A stretch of DNA of 64,000 nucleotides from Mangrovibacter phragmitis (lineage in GTDB: Bacteria > Pseudomonadota > Gammaproteobacteria > Enterobacterales > Enterobacteriaceae), in assembly GCF_001655675.1 (NCBI RefSeq), contig NZ_LYRP01000033.1, forward strand, positions 364,947-428,946. Direction: 5' to 3'. The notes below the pieces were generated by a model. It saw nothing but the letters and a program-made list of their open reading frames with translations, was not told the DNA's origin and did no database searches. Positions 1 through 9,391 of the stretch are shown one piece after another (position 1 is the stretch's first letter; every line of letters begins with the position of its first letter). Position numbers and translations under genes: made by a program.

Positions 1-1908
1 ACGCTCAACCATGACTTGCGGGTCGATACCGTTGTTTTTGGACTTGGACATTTTGCTCATGCCCGCGTAAACCAGGTCATGGCCTGCGCTGTCAGTCGCT
101 TTAACAATACGGCCTTTTTCATCACGTTCAGTAATGGCGTCAACCGGAGATACCCAGTTACGCTCGCCATTTACACCGGTGTAGTAGAAGGCATCGGCCA
201 GCACCATACCCTGGCACAACAACTGTTTGGCGGGTTCATCAGAGGTGACCATACCTGCATCGCGCAGCAGTTTGTGGAAGAAGCGGAAGTAGAGCAGGTG
301 CATGATGGCGTGCTCAATTCCTCCCACATACAGGTCAACCGGCAGCCAGTAGTTCGCGGCTTTTTCGTCCAGCATGCCTTTGTCGTATTGCGCACAGGTG
401 TAGCGAGCGTAATACCATGAAGATTCCATAAAGGTATCAAAAGTATCCGTTTCACGCAGTGCAGGCTGACCGTTTACCGTGGTTTTTGCCCACTCAGGAT
501 CGGCTTTAATCGGGCTGGTGATGCCATCCATTACCACGTCTTCTGGCAGGATAACCGGTAACTGGTCTTCAGGCGTCGGGAGCACGGTACCGTCTTCCAG
601 TGTCACCATTGGAATTGGCGCACCCCAGTAACGCTGGCGGGAAACCCCCCAGTCGCGCAGGCGGTAGTTAACTTTACGCTCGCCAACCCCTTTTGCGGCC
701 AGGCTGTCGGCGATGGCGTTAAATGCTGCCGGGAAGTCCAGACCATCAAACTCACCGGAGTTAAACAGCACGCCTTTTTCGGTATGTGCTGCATTGCTCA
801 GGTCTGGTGCATTGCCTTCGGCATCCAGAATGACGGGTTTGATGGCCAGGTGATATTTGCTGGCGAATTCCCAGTCACGCTGATCATGCCCCGGGACTGC
901 CATTACTGCGCCCGTGCCGTATTCCATCAGGACAAAGTTAGCAACCCACACCGGAACCGCTTCGCCGGTCAGCGGATGGATGGCGTTAATGCCCGTTGCG
1001 ATACCTTTTTTCTCCATAGTCGCCATGTCGGCTTCGGCTACTTTGGTGTTACGGCATTCGTCAATAAAGGCGGTAATGGCTGCGTTACCTTGTGCTGCCT
1101 GTTGCGCCAGTGGGTGGCCTGCGGCAACAGCAAGGTAAGTGACCCCCATAAAGGTATCCGGACGGGTGGTGTAGACAGTCAGCTTCTGGTCGCTGTTTTC
1201 AACGTCAAAGGTAATTTCCACACCTTCTGAGCGCCCAATCCAGTTACGCTGCATGGTCTTAACGGTATCTGGCCAGTGGTCCAGCTTATCCAGGTCGTTA
1301 AGCAATTCTTCAGCGTAGTCAGTGATTTTAATAAACCACTGTGGAATTTCTTTACGCTCAACTTTGGTATCACAACGCCAGCAGCAACCATCAATAACTT
1401 GTTCGTTGGCCAGCACGGTCTGGTCGTTCGGGCACCAGTTAACCGCAGAGGTTTTTTTGTAAACCAGACCTTTTTTATACAGTTGGGTGAAGAATTGCTG
1501 TTCCCAACGGTAATATTCTGGTTTGCAGGTTGCCAGTTCACGGCTCCAGTCATAACCAAAACCCAGCATTTTCAGCTGGTTTTTCATGTATTCGATGTTG
1601 TCGTAAGTCCAGGGTGCCGGTGCTGTGTTGTTCTTTACCGCAGCACCTTCAGCGGGCAAACCAAATGCATCCCAGCCAATTGGCTGCAGGACGTTTTTAC
1701 CCAGCATGCGCTGATAACGGGCAACCACATCACCAATGGTGTAGTTGCGCACATGACCCATGTGTAGTCGACCAGAAGGATAAGGAAGCATCGACAGGCA
1801 GTAATACTTCTCTTTGCTCTCGTCTTCAGTTACTTCAAATGTACGCTTCTCTTGCCAGTGAAGCTGAACGTTAGATTCTATCTCTTCCGGGCGGTATTGC
1901 TCTTGCAT
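1..1908 (-). CDS. leuS: Leucyl-tRNA synthetase, partial (3' end outside window)
   Basis: This cytoplasmic class I aminoacyl-tRNA synthetase charges tRNA-Leu with leucine. The ATG is at 1906-1908 on the minus strand and the frame is open to base 1, giving the first 636 of about 860 residues. The class I signature HMGH is at residues 49-52. The KMSKS loop is at residues 619-623, the same numbering as the E. coli enzyme, so there are no indels up to there. The missing part is the tRNA-binding C-terminal region. It is divergent from ybeL. The start follows E. coli (MQEQY...). The family assignment is essentially certain. Confidence 0.98.
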   Translation of the reverse strand, partial: MQEQYRPEEIESNVQLHWQEKRTFEVTEDESKEKYYCLSMLPYPSGRLHMGHVRNYTIGDVVARYQRMLGKNVLQPIGWDAFGLPAEGAAVKNNTAPAPWTYDNIEYMKNQLKMLGFGYDWSRELATCKPEYYRWEQQFFTQLYKKGLVYKKTSAVNWCPNDQTVLANEQVIDGCCWRCDTKVERKEIPQWFIKITDYAEELLNDLDKLDHWPDTVKTMQRNWIGRSEGVEITFDVENSDQKLTVYTTRPDTFMGVTYLAVAAGHPLAQQAAQGNAAITAFIDECRNTKVAEADMATMEKKGIATGINAIHPLTGEAVPVWVANFVLMEYGTGAVMAVPGHDQRDWEFASKYHLAIKPVILDAEGNAPDLSNAAHTEKGVLFNSGEFDGLDFPAAFNAIADSLAAKGVGERKVNYRLRDWGVSRQRYWGAPIPMVTLEDGTVLPTPEDQLPVILPEDVVMDGITSPIKADPEWAKTTVNGQPALRETDTFDTFMESSWYYARYTCAQYDKGMLDEKAANYWLPVDLYVGGIEHAIMHLLYFRFFHKLLRDAGMVTSDEPAKQLLCQGMVLADAFYYTGVNGERNWVSPVDAITERDEKGRIVKATDSAGHDLVYAGMSKMSKSKNNGIDPQVMVER

Positions 1909-2142
1909 GGCTGCGAGTGGTCCTGTGCTATAGAAAGCTACAAATGTAGCCTGTGTGTGTTTTTTCAGATCGGCATAGCATAGCCGATTAGGGCGCGGCA
2001 AAACAGCACTTCCATGCCCGTAAGAATGATTTCCTGCCCTGTTACCTGTGAGAAATATTTGGTGCGGTTGTGGGGTGGCTAACACTGGCATGACAGAATA
2101 ACGTCTATTATTAGAAGACGTTAAGTCCAGGAGGCCAGCGCC

Positions 2143-2625
2143 ATGAGTAAAGTTGCGCAATACTACCGTGAACTTGTTTCGTCCTTGAGTGAGCGTTTAC
2201 GTAATGGGGAGCGCGATATTGACGCGCTGGTGGCGAGTGCCCGGCGTCATATGAATGAGTCGGGAGCACTCACGCGTACTGAGATGGATGAACTGGTGCG
2301 TGCGGTACGCCGGGATTTGGAAGAGTTTGCGCTGAGTTATCAGGAAAGCCAGCAGGAAGTCAACGACAGTGTTTTTATGCGCGTGATTAAGGAGAGTTTG
2401 TGGCAGGAACTTGCCGATATCACTGATAAAACGCAACTGGAATGGCATGAAGTCTTTGAGGATTTAACCCGTCACGGTGTCTACCACAGTGGTGAGGTGG
2501 TGGGGCTGGGTAACCTGGTGTGCGAACATTGCCATTATCACCTGGCGGTGTATACCCCGGATATATTGCCCCGTTGCCCAAAATGTGGGCATAACCAGTT
2601 TCATCGCCAGCCATTTAATCCCTGA
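2143..2625 (+). CDS. ybeL: DUF1451 zinc-ribbon protein YbeL
   Basis: This is a 160-residue protein of the DUF1451 family whose function is unknown. The N-terminal three-quarters is charged and helical. The C-terminus is a zinc ribbon with Cys pairs at 127/130 (CEHC) and 145/148 (CPKC). A strong AGGAGG Shine-Dalgarno precedes the ATG, and a short hairpin with 7-bp arms (AACGTCT/AGACGTT) lies just upstream of it. It is divergent from leuS, as in E. coli. In E. coli a ybeQ-to-rihA block follows; here gltL follows directly after a repeat element whose end overlaps the ybeL stop codon. Confidence 0.93.
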   Translation: MSKVAQYYRELVSSLSERLRNGERDIDALVASARRHMNESGALTRTEMDELVRAVRRDLEEFALSYQESQQEVNDSVFMRVIKESLWQELADITDKTQLEWHEVFEDLTRHGVYHSGEVVGLGNLVCEHCHYHLAVYTPDILPRCPKCGHNQFHRQPFNP

Positions 2626-2761
2626 GGCTGATGACAAACCTCATGCCTGCACAGTGCCAGAGGATGTGACCCAATAAAAAAACAGGAAAATCAATTCATT
2701 GATTTTCGCCCGCTAACTAAAAAGAAGGAAAAACCACGCTTTTTCCTTCTTTTTCATCAAT
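2624..2761 (-). repeat. 138-bp dispersed palindromic repeat, copy A
   Basis: This is copy A of a 138-bp element also present at 14533-14670 and 33821-33958. Read on the minus strand it begins ATTGATGAAAAAGAAGG and ends GTCATCAGCCTC. Inside are a 15-bp-arm hairpin (GAAGG...CCTTC with flanking A and T runs) and a GAAAATCAAT/ATTGATTTTC hairpin. The ends are imperfect inverted repeats (ATTGATGA versus AGGCTGATGA). The decamer CTGAGGCTGA occurs at both junctions (2622-2631 and 2762-2771), consistent with a target-site duplication. The element overlaps the last bases of ybeL and abuts the gltL terminator hairpin. The element family is not one I recognise, and it is not ERIC-like. Confidence 0.85.
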
Positions 2762-2764
2762 CTG

Positions 2765-2790
2765 AGGCTGAAAGGGTCACCTTTCAGCCT
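2765..2790 (-). terminator. gltL terminator hairpin, U-run displaced by repeat A
   Basis: An 11-bp perfect stem (AGGCTGAAAGG pairing with CCTTTCAGCCT) with a four-base loop lies just downstream of the gltL stop. On the minus strand it is followed after three bases by repeat copy A instead of a U-run. The first hairpin of the repeat, which ends in TTTTT, may supply termination instead. Confidence 0.7.
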
Positions 2791-2817
2791 GTTATGTAAT
2801 GCACGATTTTTCACAAT

Positions 2818-3543
2818 TTAGTGAATGATTTTTGCCAGAAAGTCTTTGGCCCGGTCAGATTGAGGGTTGGCAAAGAACGCTTCTTTGGGTGAGTCCTCGA
2901 CAATTTTCCCTTCATCCATAAAGATGACCCGGGTTGCCACTTTACGGGCAAAGCCCATTTCATGAGTTACCACCATCATCGTCATACCTTCTTTTGCCAG
3001 TTCAACCATAACATCCAGCACTTCGTTGATCATTTCCGGATCCAGTGCGGAGGTTGGTTCGTCAAACAGCATGGCGACAGGGTCCATACACAACGCACGG
3101 GCGATAGCCACACGTTGCTGCTGGCCACCAGATAATTGTGCCGGATACTTGTTAGCGTGAGCAGACAGGCCGACGCGTTCTAACAGTTTCAGGCCTTTTG
3201 CCCGTGCGGAAGCTTTATCACGCTTGAGCACTTTCACCTGCGCCAGTGTCAGGTTATCGATAATCGACAGGTGCGGAAATAATTCAAAGTGCTGGAATAC
3301 CATACCCACATGGGAGCGTAACTGTGCCAGGTTGGTTTTTTTGTCATTCACTTTGGTGCCATTGACAATGATTTCACCTTGCTGAACAGGCTCCAGGCCA
3401 TTTACGGTTTTAATCAGGGTTGATTTACCGGAACCCGATGGGCCGCACACCACCACAACTTCACCTTTTTGCACTTCAGTCGAACAATCGGTCAGTACCT
3501 GAAAGTGGCCGTACCATTTAGAAATATTTTTCAGGGAGATCAT
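2818..3543 (-). CDS. gltL: Glutamate/aspartate ABC transporter ATPase
   Basis: This 241-residue nucleotide-binding subunit powers import of glutamate and aspartate through GltJK at the inner membrane. Walker A GPSGSGKST is at residues 34-42, the ABC signature LSGGQ at 137-141, and the Walker B/catalytic pair D161-E162 in LFDEP. I start it at the ATG at 3541-3543; an upstream in-frame GTG would add one residue, but E. coli GltL begins MIT. The ATG overlaps the gltK stop by one base (TGATG), indicating translational coupling. It is the last gene of gltIJKL. Confidence 0.97.
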   Translation of the reverse strand: MISLKNISKWYGHFQVLTDCSTEVQKGEVVVVCGPSGSGKSTLIKTVNGLEPVQQGEIIVNGTKVNDKKTNLAQLRSHVGMVFQHFELFPHLSIIDNLTLAQVKVLKRDKASARAKGLKLLERVGLSAHANKYPAQLSGGQQQRVAIARALCMDPVAMLFDEPTSALDPEMINEVLDVMVELAKEGMTMMVVTHEMGFARKVATRVIFMDEGKIVEDSPKEAFFANPQSDRAKDFLAKIIH

Positions 3544-4217
3544 CACACAGTCCTTTTCTTCAACCAGCCGACCAACAAGGAGGCACTGAGACTTATTACA
3601 AAATAGACCGCACCGGCAAACAGCACCATTTCAACCTGGGTGCCGTCGCGTTCTCCAATCGTGGATGCAGTGCGGAAAAAATCAGACAGACTGAGCACAT
3701 ACACCAACGATGTGTCCTGGAACAGAACAATGCCTTGTGTCAGTAGTAAAGGCACCATAGCGCGGAATGCCTGGGGCAGAATAACTAATTGCATGGTCTG
3801 CCAGTGGGTCATTCCCAGTGCCAGTGACGCACTGGATTGCCCACGGGAAATACTCTGAATACCCGCACGGATAATTTCCGAGTAATAGGCGGCCTCAAAC
3901 ATGGAGAACGCGACTAATGCTGACACCAGGCGGATATCTGTTTTCGGGGATAAGCCCAATACCTGTTGCAGGAAGCCCGGTACAATCAGGTAAAACCACA
4001 GCAACACCATAACCAGCGGAATTGAGCGGAATACGTTGACATAGGCTTTGGCAAACCAGGACAGGGGTTTAAAAGAGGACAGGCGCATGACCGCCAGCAA
4101 GGTGCCCCACACAATACCGAATACAATCGCCGTGAGGGTGATTTTCAAAGTCAGAATCATGCCATCTGCTAAAAAGGGCAGGGAAGGCGGAATAGAACTC
4201 CAGTCAAATTGATACAT
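3543..4217 (-). CDS. gltK: Glutamate/aspartate ABC transporter permease GltK
   Basis: This is a 224-residue inner-membrane permease of the polar amino acid (HisM/GlnP) family. It has about five hydrophobic segments and a C-terminal-half EAA loop ([14 protein letters not shown]) that docks on GltL. It forms the heteromeric translocation pore with GltJ. Its ATG overlaps the gltJ stop (TAATG) and its stop overlaps the gltL start, so the three cytoplasmic-membrane subunits are translationally coupled. Length matches E. coli. Confidence 0.97.
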   Translation of the reverse strand: MYQFDWSSIPPSLPFLADGMILTLKITLTAIVFGIVWGTLLAVMRLSSFKPLSWFAKAYVNVFRSIPLVMVLLWFYLIVPGFLQQVLGLSPKTDIRLVSALVAFSMFEAAYYSEIIRAGIQSISRGQSSASLALGMTHWQTMQLVILPQAFRAMVPLLLTQGIVLFQDTSLVYVLSLSDFFRTASTIGERDGTQVEMVLFAGAVYFVISLSASLLVGWLKKRTV

Positions 4218-4957
4218 TATTTGCTCCCCATATTACCTGGCAAACGCACTTTACGTTCAACAATGCTCATCAGCACCATAATGACGGCATTGATAAGCAC
4301 ATAGGCCAGCGTGATGGCGGTGAATGATTCCCACGCATGAGCAGAATAATCCAGCAGTTTGCCTGCCTGCGCCGCCATGTCCATCAGGCCTATGGTGGAT
4401 GCGATAGCTGAGTTTTTAACCAGGTTCATCATTTCTGATGTCATCGGTGGAACAATAACGCGGTATGCATTGGGTAGCAGAACATAACGATAGGTTTGCG
4501 GCAGGGTCAGGCCCATTGCCAGCCCGGCGTTTTTTTGCCCACGCGGCAAAGACTGAATGGCGGCCCTGACTTGCTCGCAGACACGCGCGGCAGTAAACAG
4601 GCCCAGACACAGCATGGAAGAGACGAAAAACTGAATATTCGGATCCAACTGCGCTTTAAACCACATGCCGATGTTTTGTGGCAGCAATTCCGGTACAACC
4701 AGATACCAGGTAAAAAATTGCACAATAAGCGGCACATTACGGAATAACTCAACATAACAGGTACCAATCGCTGAAATGCCACGATGCGGTACGGTACGTA
4801 AAATCCCGAAGAACGAACCGACGAGAAAAGCGATTATCCAGGCGCAAACTGATAATGCGATAGTGACCTGAAAACCGCTCCATAACCAGCCCAGATAGGT
4901 GGTGTTCCCGAAAGGGGCAGGCTGAAAAAAGATTCCCCAGTCCCAGTTTATAGACAT
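4217..4957 (-). CDS. gltJ: Glutamate/aspartate ABC transporter permease GltJ
   Basis: This is the 246-residue partner permease of GltK, with several transmembrane helices and an EAA loop ([14 protein letters not shown]). The ATG at 4955-4957 has a GGAGT Shine-Dalgarno. It is separated from gltI by about 160 bp carrying an intrinsic terminator and the probable SroC sRNA. That arrangement lets the periplasmic binding protein be made in excess over the membrane subunits. Confidence 0.97.
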   Translation of the reverse strand: MSINWDWGIFFQPAPFGNTTYLGWLWSGFQVTIALSVCAWIIAFLVGSFFGILRTVPHRGISAIGTCYVELFRNVPLIVQFFTWYLVVPELLPQNIGMWFKAQLDPNIQFFVSSMLCLGLFTAARVCEQVRAAIQSLPRGQKNAGLAMGLTLPQTYRYVLLPNAYRVIVPPMTSEMMNLVKNSAIASTIGLMDMAAQAGKLLDYSAHAWESFTAITLAYVLINAVIMVLMSIVERKVRLPGNMGSK

Positions 4958-4969
4958 ATTTCAACTCCG

Positions 4970-4996
4970 AAAAAAATGAGGGTAGCATCGCTACCC
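4970..4996 (-). terminator. Intrinsic terminator after gltI / SroC 3' end
   Basis: On the minus strand the arms GGGTAGC and GCTACCC enclose a GAT loop and are followed by ATGCTACCC...CATTTTTTT, a run of seven T. It gives partial termination between gltI and gltJ and the Hfq-type 3' tail of SroC. Confidence 0.8.
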
Positions 4997-5110
4997 CCCA
5001 AGATTGATGAGAGACCTCTTTTCGCGCCCGATGGGGAACGACCATCCGGCGTATAGTCTGTCCTGGTCCCTGTGGTCAATCGTTAGGGCAGGTTTTCCCG
5101 CCCCTCTGTG
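4970..5110 (-). ncRNA. sroC: Probable SroC sRNA in the gltI-gltJ intergenic region
   Basis: In E. coli and Salmonella, SroC is processed from the gltIJKL mRNA between gltI and gltJ and acts as a sponge for the sRNA GcvB. Here the same intergenic position holds about 160 bp with no ORF. It ends in a GC-rich hairpin and seven U residues, and an internal segment resembles what I remember of SroC. The 5' end is uncertain because it is a processing site, so the left and right bounds are approximate. Identity rests on synteny and the terminator; a covariance-model search would settle it. Confidence 0.6.
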
Positions 5111-5116
5111 TTGTAA

Positions 5117-6016
5117 TTAGTTTAATGCTTTATCATTTGGGTTTTTGAACAACGCTTTCATGTCATCAGACAGTTCGAAGTTCATGTTGAGGTTTTTCGG
5201 CGGAATCGGGTTACGGAACCATTTCTCAAACCATTTTTCTGCTTCACCGGAGGTTTCAGCTTTGGCGATGGTGTCATCCATCAGCTTTTTAAACTCAGGA
5301 TCGTTTTTGCGCAGCATACAGCCATAAGCTTCCTTGGATTGCGGAGTCCCTACAATCACCCAGTCGCCTGGTTTTTTAGCTTTGGCGCGTTCACCTGCCA
5401 GTAACGCATCATCCATCATAAAAGCAACGGCACGGCCACTTTCCAGGGTGCGGAAAGAGTCGCCATGGTCTTTCGCGCTGATGATGCGCATACCAAGGTG
5501 TTTCTCGTCGTTCAGTTTATGCAACAGTACTTCAGAGGTTGTACCGGAAGTGACAACGACATTTTTCCCTTTCAGATCTTCAAAATCTTTGATTGGGCTG
5601 CCTTTTTTAACCAGCAAGCGTGTGCCGATAACAAAAATAGTATCAGAGAATGCTACCTGTTTCTGGCGTTCGAGGTTGTTTGTGGTGGAGCCACATTCAA
5701 AATCGAAGGTACCATTTTGCAGCAATGGAATACGGTTTTGAGAAGTGATAGGAATCAGCTTCACAGTCAGGTTTGGCATGTTGAGTTTAGTTTTGATGGC
5801 ATCAACAATGGCGTTAGAAAAATCCTGTGAGTAACCCACCACTTGCTGTTCGTTGTTGTAGTAGGAGAATGGTACGGAAGATTCACGATGACCAACCACA
5901 ACCACACCGCTACTTTTAATTTTGTCCAGTGTGGACTGGGGTGCATCTGCTGCATGAGCCACACCAACGCAAATACCCGCGGCTAACAGTGCTGTGGCCA
6001 GTTTTGCTAATTGCAT
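5117..6016 (-). CDS. gltI: Glutamate/aspartate periplasmic binding protein
   Basis: This is a 299-residue solute-binding protein that delivers glutamate and aspartate to GltJKL. A Sec signal peptide covers about residues 1-22, with an AHA|AD cleavage site. The mature protein has the family pattern GVVVVGHRESSVPFSY and FECGSTTNNLERQ. An in-frame upstream ATG would add 12 residues (MITLRAAIKELD), but the internal ATG at 6014-6016 has an AGGAG Shine-Dalgarno, gives a proper signal peptide and matches E. coli GltI. It is the first gene of gltIJKL. Confidence 0.97.
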   Translation of the reverse strand: MQLAKLATALLAAGICVGVAHAADAPQSTLDKIKSSGVVVVGHRESSVPFSYYNNEQQVVGYSQDFSNAIVDAIKTKLNMPNLTVKLIPITSQNRIPLLQNGTFDFECGSTTNNLERQKQVAFSDTIFVIGTRLLVKKGSPIKDFEDLKGKNVVVTSGTTSEVLLHKLNDEKHLGMRIISAKDHGDSFRTLESGRAVAFMMDDALLAGERAKAKKPGDWVIVGTPQSKEAYGCMLRKNDPEFKKLMDDTIAKAETSGEAEKWFEKWFRNPIPPKNLNMNFELSDDMKALFKNPNDKALN

Positions 6017-6212
6017 ATCCAACTCCTTTATTGCAGCCCGTAGTGTAATCACCCGGGCTATTGTCGTGAGTTTGTAGTTGTGTTGTTAAAATTAGTATGT
6101 AGATACACTCAATTTATTAACATTCAATCCAGGCGAATGTAAACAAATTGCGTAATGCGGATGTATTTTTTGCGATACACCACGCACCAAATAGAGGCAA
6201 AAAGAAACCATT

Positions 6213-6227
6213 GCACCTTTGTGGTGC
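6213..6227. promoter_or_regulatory. NtrC-like palindrome upstream of gltI
   Basis: GCACC-N5-GGTGC is a perfect match to the core of NtrC enhancer sites. It lies about 200 bp upstream of the gltI ATG, with a further half-site (GGTTGCACC on the minus strand) at about 6245-6253. The 387-bp gltI-lnt gap holds no ORF. I could not find a convincing sigma-54 -24/-12 pair between this site and gltI, so nitrogen control is an inference. Confidence 0.45.
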
Positions 6228-6363
6228 TGGTTGGGAACCCTGATGGTGCAACCTGGTATTAATGTTTACTGTTATAGCAGCAAACAGTTGTTACCTCTGG
6301 AAATATCTAAGCAAAGGTCGTGCCAGAAAGGAAAATAAAGGTTACAGCAGCATAACAAGCGGA

Positions 6364-6395
6364 TAAAAAAACGGCGCAGAACGGAGCCTGCGCCG
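6364..6395 (-). terminator. Intrinsic terminator downstream of lnt
   Basis: The stem CGGCGCAG/CTGCGCCG with an eight-base loop is followed on the minus strand by seven T. It lies immediately after the lnt stop and ends the miaB-to-lnt gene group. Confidence 0.85.
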
Positions 6396-6403
6396 GGAAG
6401 GGA

Positions 6404-7939
6404 TCAGCGTTTACGGCGGCCCAGGCCCCAGACCACTACGGCGAAACCCGCCAGCAATGAAAGCAGCCAGACCCCCCAGTTGCCGAAACGAGCGTAAGGT
6501 GTCAGACCGCGGGTTGGTGTGACAGTGGCATCCAGAACCTGGCGGGTAAATTGCGGGATAATTGCCTGCACATCGCCGTCAGGTTTGACAACAGCTGTCA
6601 CGCCATTATTGGTGCTTCTCAGAAGTGGGCGAGCCAGTTCCAGCGCCCGCATACGGGCCATCTGGAAATGCTGCCACGGACCAATTGAATGACCAAACCA
6701 GGCATCATTTGAGACGGTCAGCAGAAAATCCGTATCAGGGCGGAAGTTGTCACGCACCTGTTCGCCAAGAATGATTTCATAGCAAATAGCGGTGGTAAGC
6801 TTGTAACCATTCGCTTCCAGTGGCTTTTGTTTATAAGGCCCGCGGCTGAATGACGACATGGGCAAATCAAAAAACGGTGCCAGTGGGCGTAAAATGGATT
6901 CCAGCGGGACAAACTCCCCAAAGGGAACTAAATGGTTCTTGTTATACCTGTCGGGGGAAAAATAGTTATAGGGGTTGCCTTCCCCAAGCGTAATCACCGT
7001 ATTGTAGGTATCGTAACGGTTTTGTTTATTCAGGCGTGCATCCACAATACCGGTAACCAGCGCGGTATTATGCGCCTGATAAGTATCATCCAGTTGGTGC
7101 AAAAAACGTTGCTGGTTAACTTCAAGATCACTGATTGCCGATTCCGGCCAGATAACCAGGCGCGCTTTCCCCACCCAGGGCGAACTGAGGTCGACATAGG
7201 TTTGCAGGCTGTGCAGCAACTGGCTTTCATCCCACTTCATTGACTGGGGAATATTGCCCTGAACCAGTGCGACATTAACCGCCCGCTCAGGTTGTGCCTG
7301 ATACCAGATGATGTAGCGCAGGGGCCATGGCAGCACTAATAACACACATGCTGCAACCAATGAACGCCAGCTTTTTTGCGCAATCGCGAAGGCCAGAAAA
7401 CCGGTGAGCATCATCAGTAAAAAGGTAATGCCTTCCACGCCAAAAACCGGGGCAAGGCCTTTTAGCGGGCCGTCTATCTGGCTGTAGCCAAATTGCAGCC
7501 ACGGGAAACCAGTCAACACCCAACCGCGCAGAAACTCGGTGACTTGCCAGAGCGCCGGGCTCGCCAGAGCCAGCCGCCATAATGTGGTTGACGGAAGCAG
7601 GCGGTTGAGCAGGCCGCTGAACAGAGCAGGGAACAGGGATAACCAGGCTGCCAGCAAGATAACCAGGAAGATGTTGACCGGGCCTGGCATGCCACCAAAT
7701 TGAGCGATGCTGACATAAACCCAGTTGACCCCGGTTCCAAACAGGCCAAAACCCCAGACAAAACCAATCGCAGCACTTTGCCATGAGCGGCGGTTCAGTG
7801 TGAGTAAATGAAGACCTGTAAGCGAAATAATCGCTGCTGGCCAGAAATTATAAGGAGAAAAGGCCAGCGTACCGCAGGCCCCGAAAAGTAACGCCAGCAG
7901 CAGTCGTTGCCACTGGCGAGACAAAAAGGCGAGTGCCAT
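6404..7939 (-). CDS. lnt: Apolipoprotein N-acyltransferase
   Basis: This is an essential inner-membrane enzyme that transfers the third acyl chain from phosphatidylethanolamine to the N-terminal Cys of lipoproteins. The N-terminal half is polytopic (residues about 10-210). The periplasmic nitrilase-like domain carries the catalytic triad E266 (IWPESAIS), K334 (RYNKNH) and C386 (AICYE), one less than the E. coli numbers. The length is 511 residues from the ATG at 7939; an in-frame TTG one codon earlier is also possible. It lies two codons after the corC stop, so it is probably cotranscribed. Confidence 0.97.
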   Translation of the reverse strand: MALAFLSRQWQRLLLALLFGACGTLAFSPYNFWPAAIISLTGLHLLTLNRRSWQSAAIGFVWGFGLFGTGVNWVYVSIAQFGGMPGPVNIFLVILLAAWLSLFPALFSGLLNRLLPSTTLWRLALASPALWQVTEFLRGWVLTGFPWLQFGYSQIDGPLKGLAPVFGVEGITFLLMMLTGFLAFAIAQKSWRSLVAACVLLVLPWPLRYIIWYQAQPERAVNVALVQGNIPQSMKWDESQLLHSLQTYVDLSSPWVGKARLVIWPESAISDLEVNQQRFLHQLDDTYQAHNTALVTGIVDARLNKQNRYDTYNTVITLGEGNPYNYFSPDRYNKNHLVPFGEFVPLESILRPLAPFFDLPMSSFSRGPYKQKPLEANGYKLTTAICYEIILGEQVRDNFRPDTDFLLTVSNDAWFGHSIGPWQHFQMARMRALELARPLLRSTNNGVTAVVKPDGDVQAIIPQFTRQVLDATVTPTRGLTPYARFGNWGVWLLSLLAGFAVVVWGLGRRKR

Positions 7940-7942
7940 CAA

Positions 7943-8821
7943 TTATTCTTCCACTGTAGGCGCCGGAGAGTCATCCGGGATACGGACATGAACCTGAATA
8001 ATACGGCGGCTGTCAGCCATGGCAACTTTGAACTGGTAACCGTCAATGTCAATAGTCTCGCCACGGGCTGGCAGGTGACCAAACGCCTGCATCACCAGAC
8101 CGCCAATTGTATCCACTTCTTCGTCACTGTACTGCGTGCTGAAGGTGTCGTTAAAATCTTCAATCGAAGCCAGGGCGCGCACCGTCCAGGTGTGACGGCT
8201 TAACTGGCGAAAATCGATATCTTCTTCTTCGTCGTATTCGTCTTCAATTTCACCGACAATCAGCTCAAGGATATCTTCAATAGTAACAAGACCGGAAACA
8301 CCGCCAAATTCATCAATAACGATAGCCATGTGGTAACGCTGAGAACGAAACTCTTTGAGCATACGGTCTACACGTTTACTCTCAGGTACCACCACCGCAG
8401 GCCGTAACACTTTATCCATGCTAAATGGCTCAGCATCGCTGCGCATAAAAGGCAGCAAGTCTTTCGCCATCAAAATCCCTTCAATGTGATCTTTATCTTC
8501 ACTGATCACCGGAAAACGAGAGTGCGCGGATTCAATAATGACATCCAGACATTCATCAAGAGGTTGATTTCGTTTGAGGGTGACCATTTGTGAGCGGGGA
8601 ATCATAATGTCGCGAACTCGCTGGTCAGCGATGTCCATTACCCCTTCGAGCATATCGCGCGTATCCTGGTCGATAAGCTCATTTTGTTCAGAATCACGAA
8701 TTAGCGCGAGCAGCTCATCCCGGTTTTTGGGCTCGCCATGAAAAAGCTGGCTGAGGATCAGGGAAAAGAACCCCTTTTTACTGTGAGGTGTGTCGCTACT
8801 GTGTGAATTATCGTCGCTCAT
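7943..8821 (-). CDS. corC: CBS-domain magnesium/cobalt efflux protein CorC
   Basis: This 292-residue cytoplasmic protein (YbeX) has two CBS domains (residues about 65-200) and a C-terminal CorC/HlyC transporter-associated domain (about 215-285). The acidic linker [10 protein letters not shown] lies between them. It is linked genetically to CorA-mediated Mg/Co efflux and, with YbeY and YbeZ, to ribosome and RNA metabolism. It is transcribed between ybeY and lnt, as in E. coli, with 3 bp to the lnt ATG. Confidence 0.95.
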   Translation of the reverse strand: MSDDNSHSSDTPHSKKGFFSLILSQLFHGEPKNRDELLALIRDSEQNELIDQDTRDMLEGVMDIADQRVRDIMIPRSQMVTLKRNQPLDECLDVIIESAHSRFPVISEDKDHIEGILMAKDLLPFMRSDAEPFSMDKVLRPAVVVPESKRVDRMLKEFRSQRYHMAIVIDEFGGVSGLVTIEDILELIVGEIEDEYDEEEDIDFRQLSRHTWTVRALASIEDFNDTFSTQYSDEEVDTIGGLVMQAFGHLPARGETIDIDGYQFKVAMADSRRIIQVHVRIPDDSPAPTVEE

Positions 8822-8923
8822 GGCGGTGATTTTGGGTTCCTGTATCAGTTGAAAAACAACCGGCCCGGAGCAAACTCACCCGGCCGGCAATCATTTACAT
8901 TTAAGAATAACAGCAAAATACCG

Positions 8924-9391
8924 TTATTCTTTCTCGGAAATGTACGGGTCAGCATAGCCAAGAGCAAGCATTATCTCTGTTTCCAGACTTTCCATCTCTT
9001 CGGCTTCATCATCTTCGATGTGATCGTAACCCAGCAAGTGCAGGCAACCATGTACTACCATATGCGCCCAGTGCGCTTCGGTAGTGATTTCCTGCTCCTG
9101 AGCTTCGCGCTCGACAACCTGGCGGCAAATCACCAGATCACCCAGCAGTGGCATTTCAATGCCCGGCGGGGCTTCAAACGGAAAAGAGAGCACGTTGGTT
9201 GGCCGGTCTTTACCACGGTAAGTATGGTTCAGCTCATGGCTTTCAGCTTCATCGACCAGGCGTACAGTGATTTCTGCTTCTTCCTGAAATTGCAGAATGG
9301 CTGCATCAGCCCAGCGCTGGAAGGCGGCTTCGTCTGGCAGCCCCTGATTGTTCTCACAGGCTAACTGGAGATCGACTATCACCTGGCTCAT
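8924..9391 (-). CDS. ybeY: Endoribonuclease YbeY (16S rRNA 3' maturation)
   Basis: This is a 155-residue single-domain UPF0054 metalloprotein involved in 16S rRNA 3'-end processing and 70S quality control. The zinc-binding H-x3-H-x5-H motif is H114, H118, H124 in [11 protein letters not shown], and the conserved arginine is R59. The start overlaps the ybeZ stop by 4 bp, so the two are coupled. The length equals E. coli YbeY. Confidence 0.97.
   Translation of the reverse strand: MSQVIVDLQLACENNQGLPDEAAFQRWADAAILQFQEEAEITVRLVDEAESHELNHTYRGKDRPTNVLSFPFEAPPGIEMPLLGDLVICRQVVEREAQEQEITTEAHWAHMVVHGCLHLLGYDHIEDDEAEEMESLETEIMLALGYADPYISEKE

Noticed and set aside
6053..6210. Sigma-54 promoter for gltI
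   Set aside because: I looked for TGGCAC-N5-TTGC between the NtrC-like sites and gltI. The nearest GG and GC pairs have the wrong spacing.
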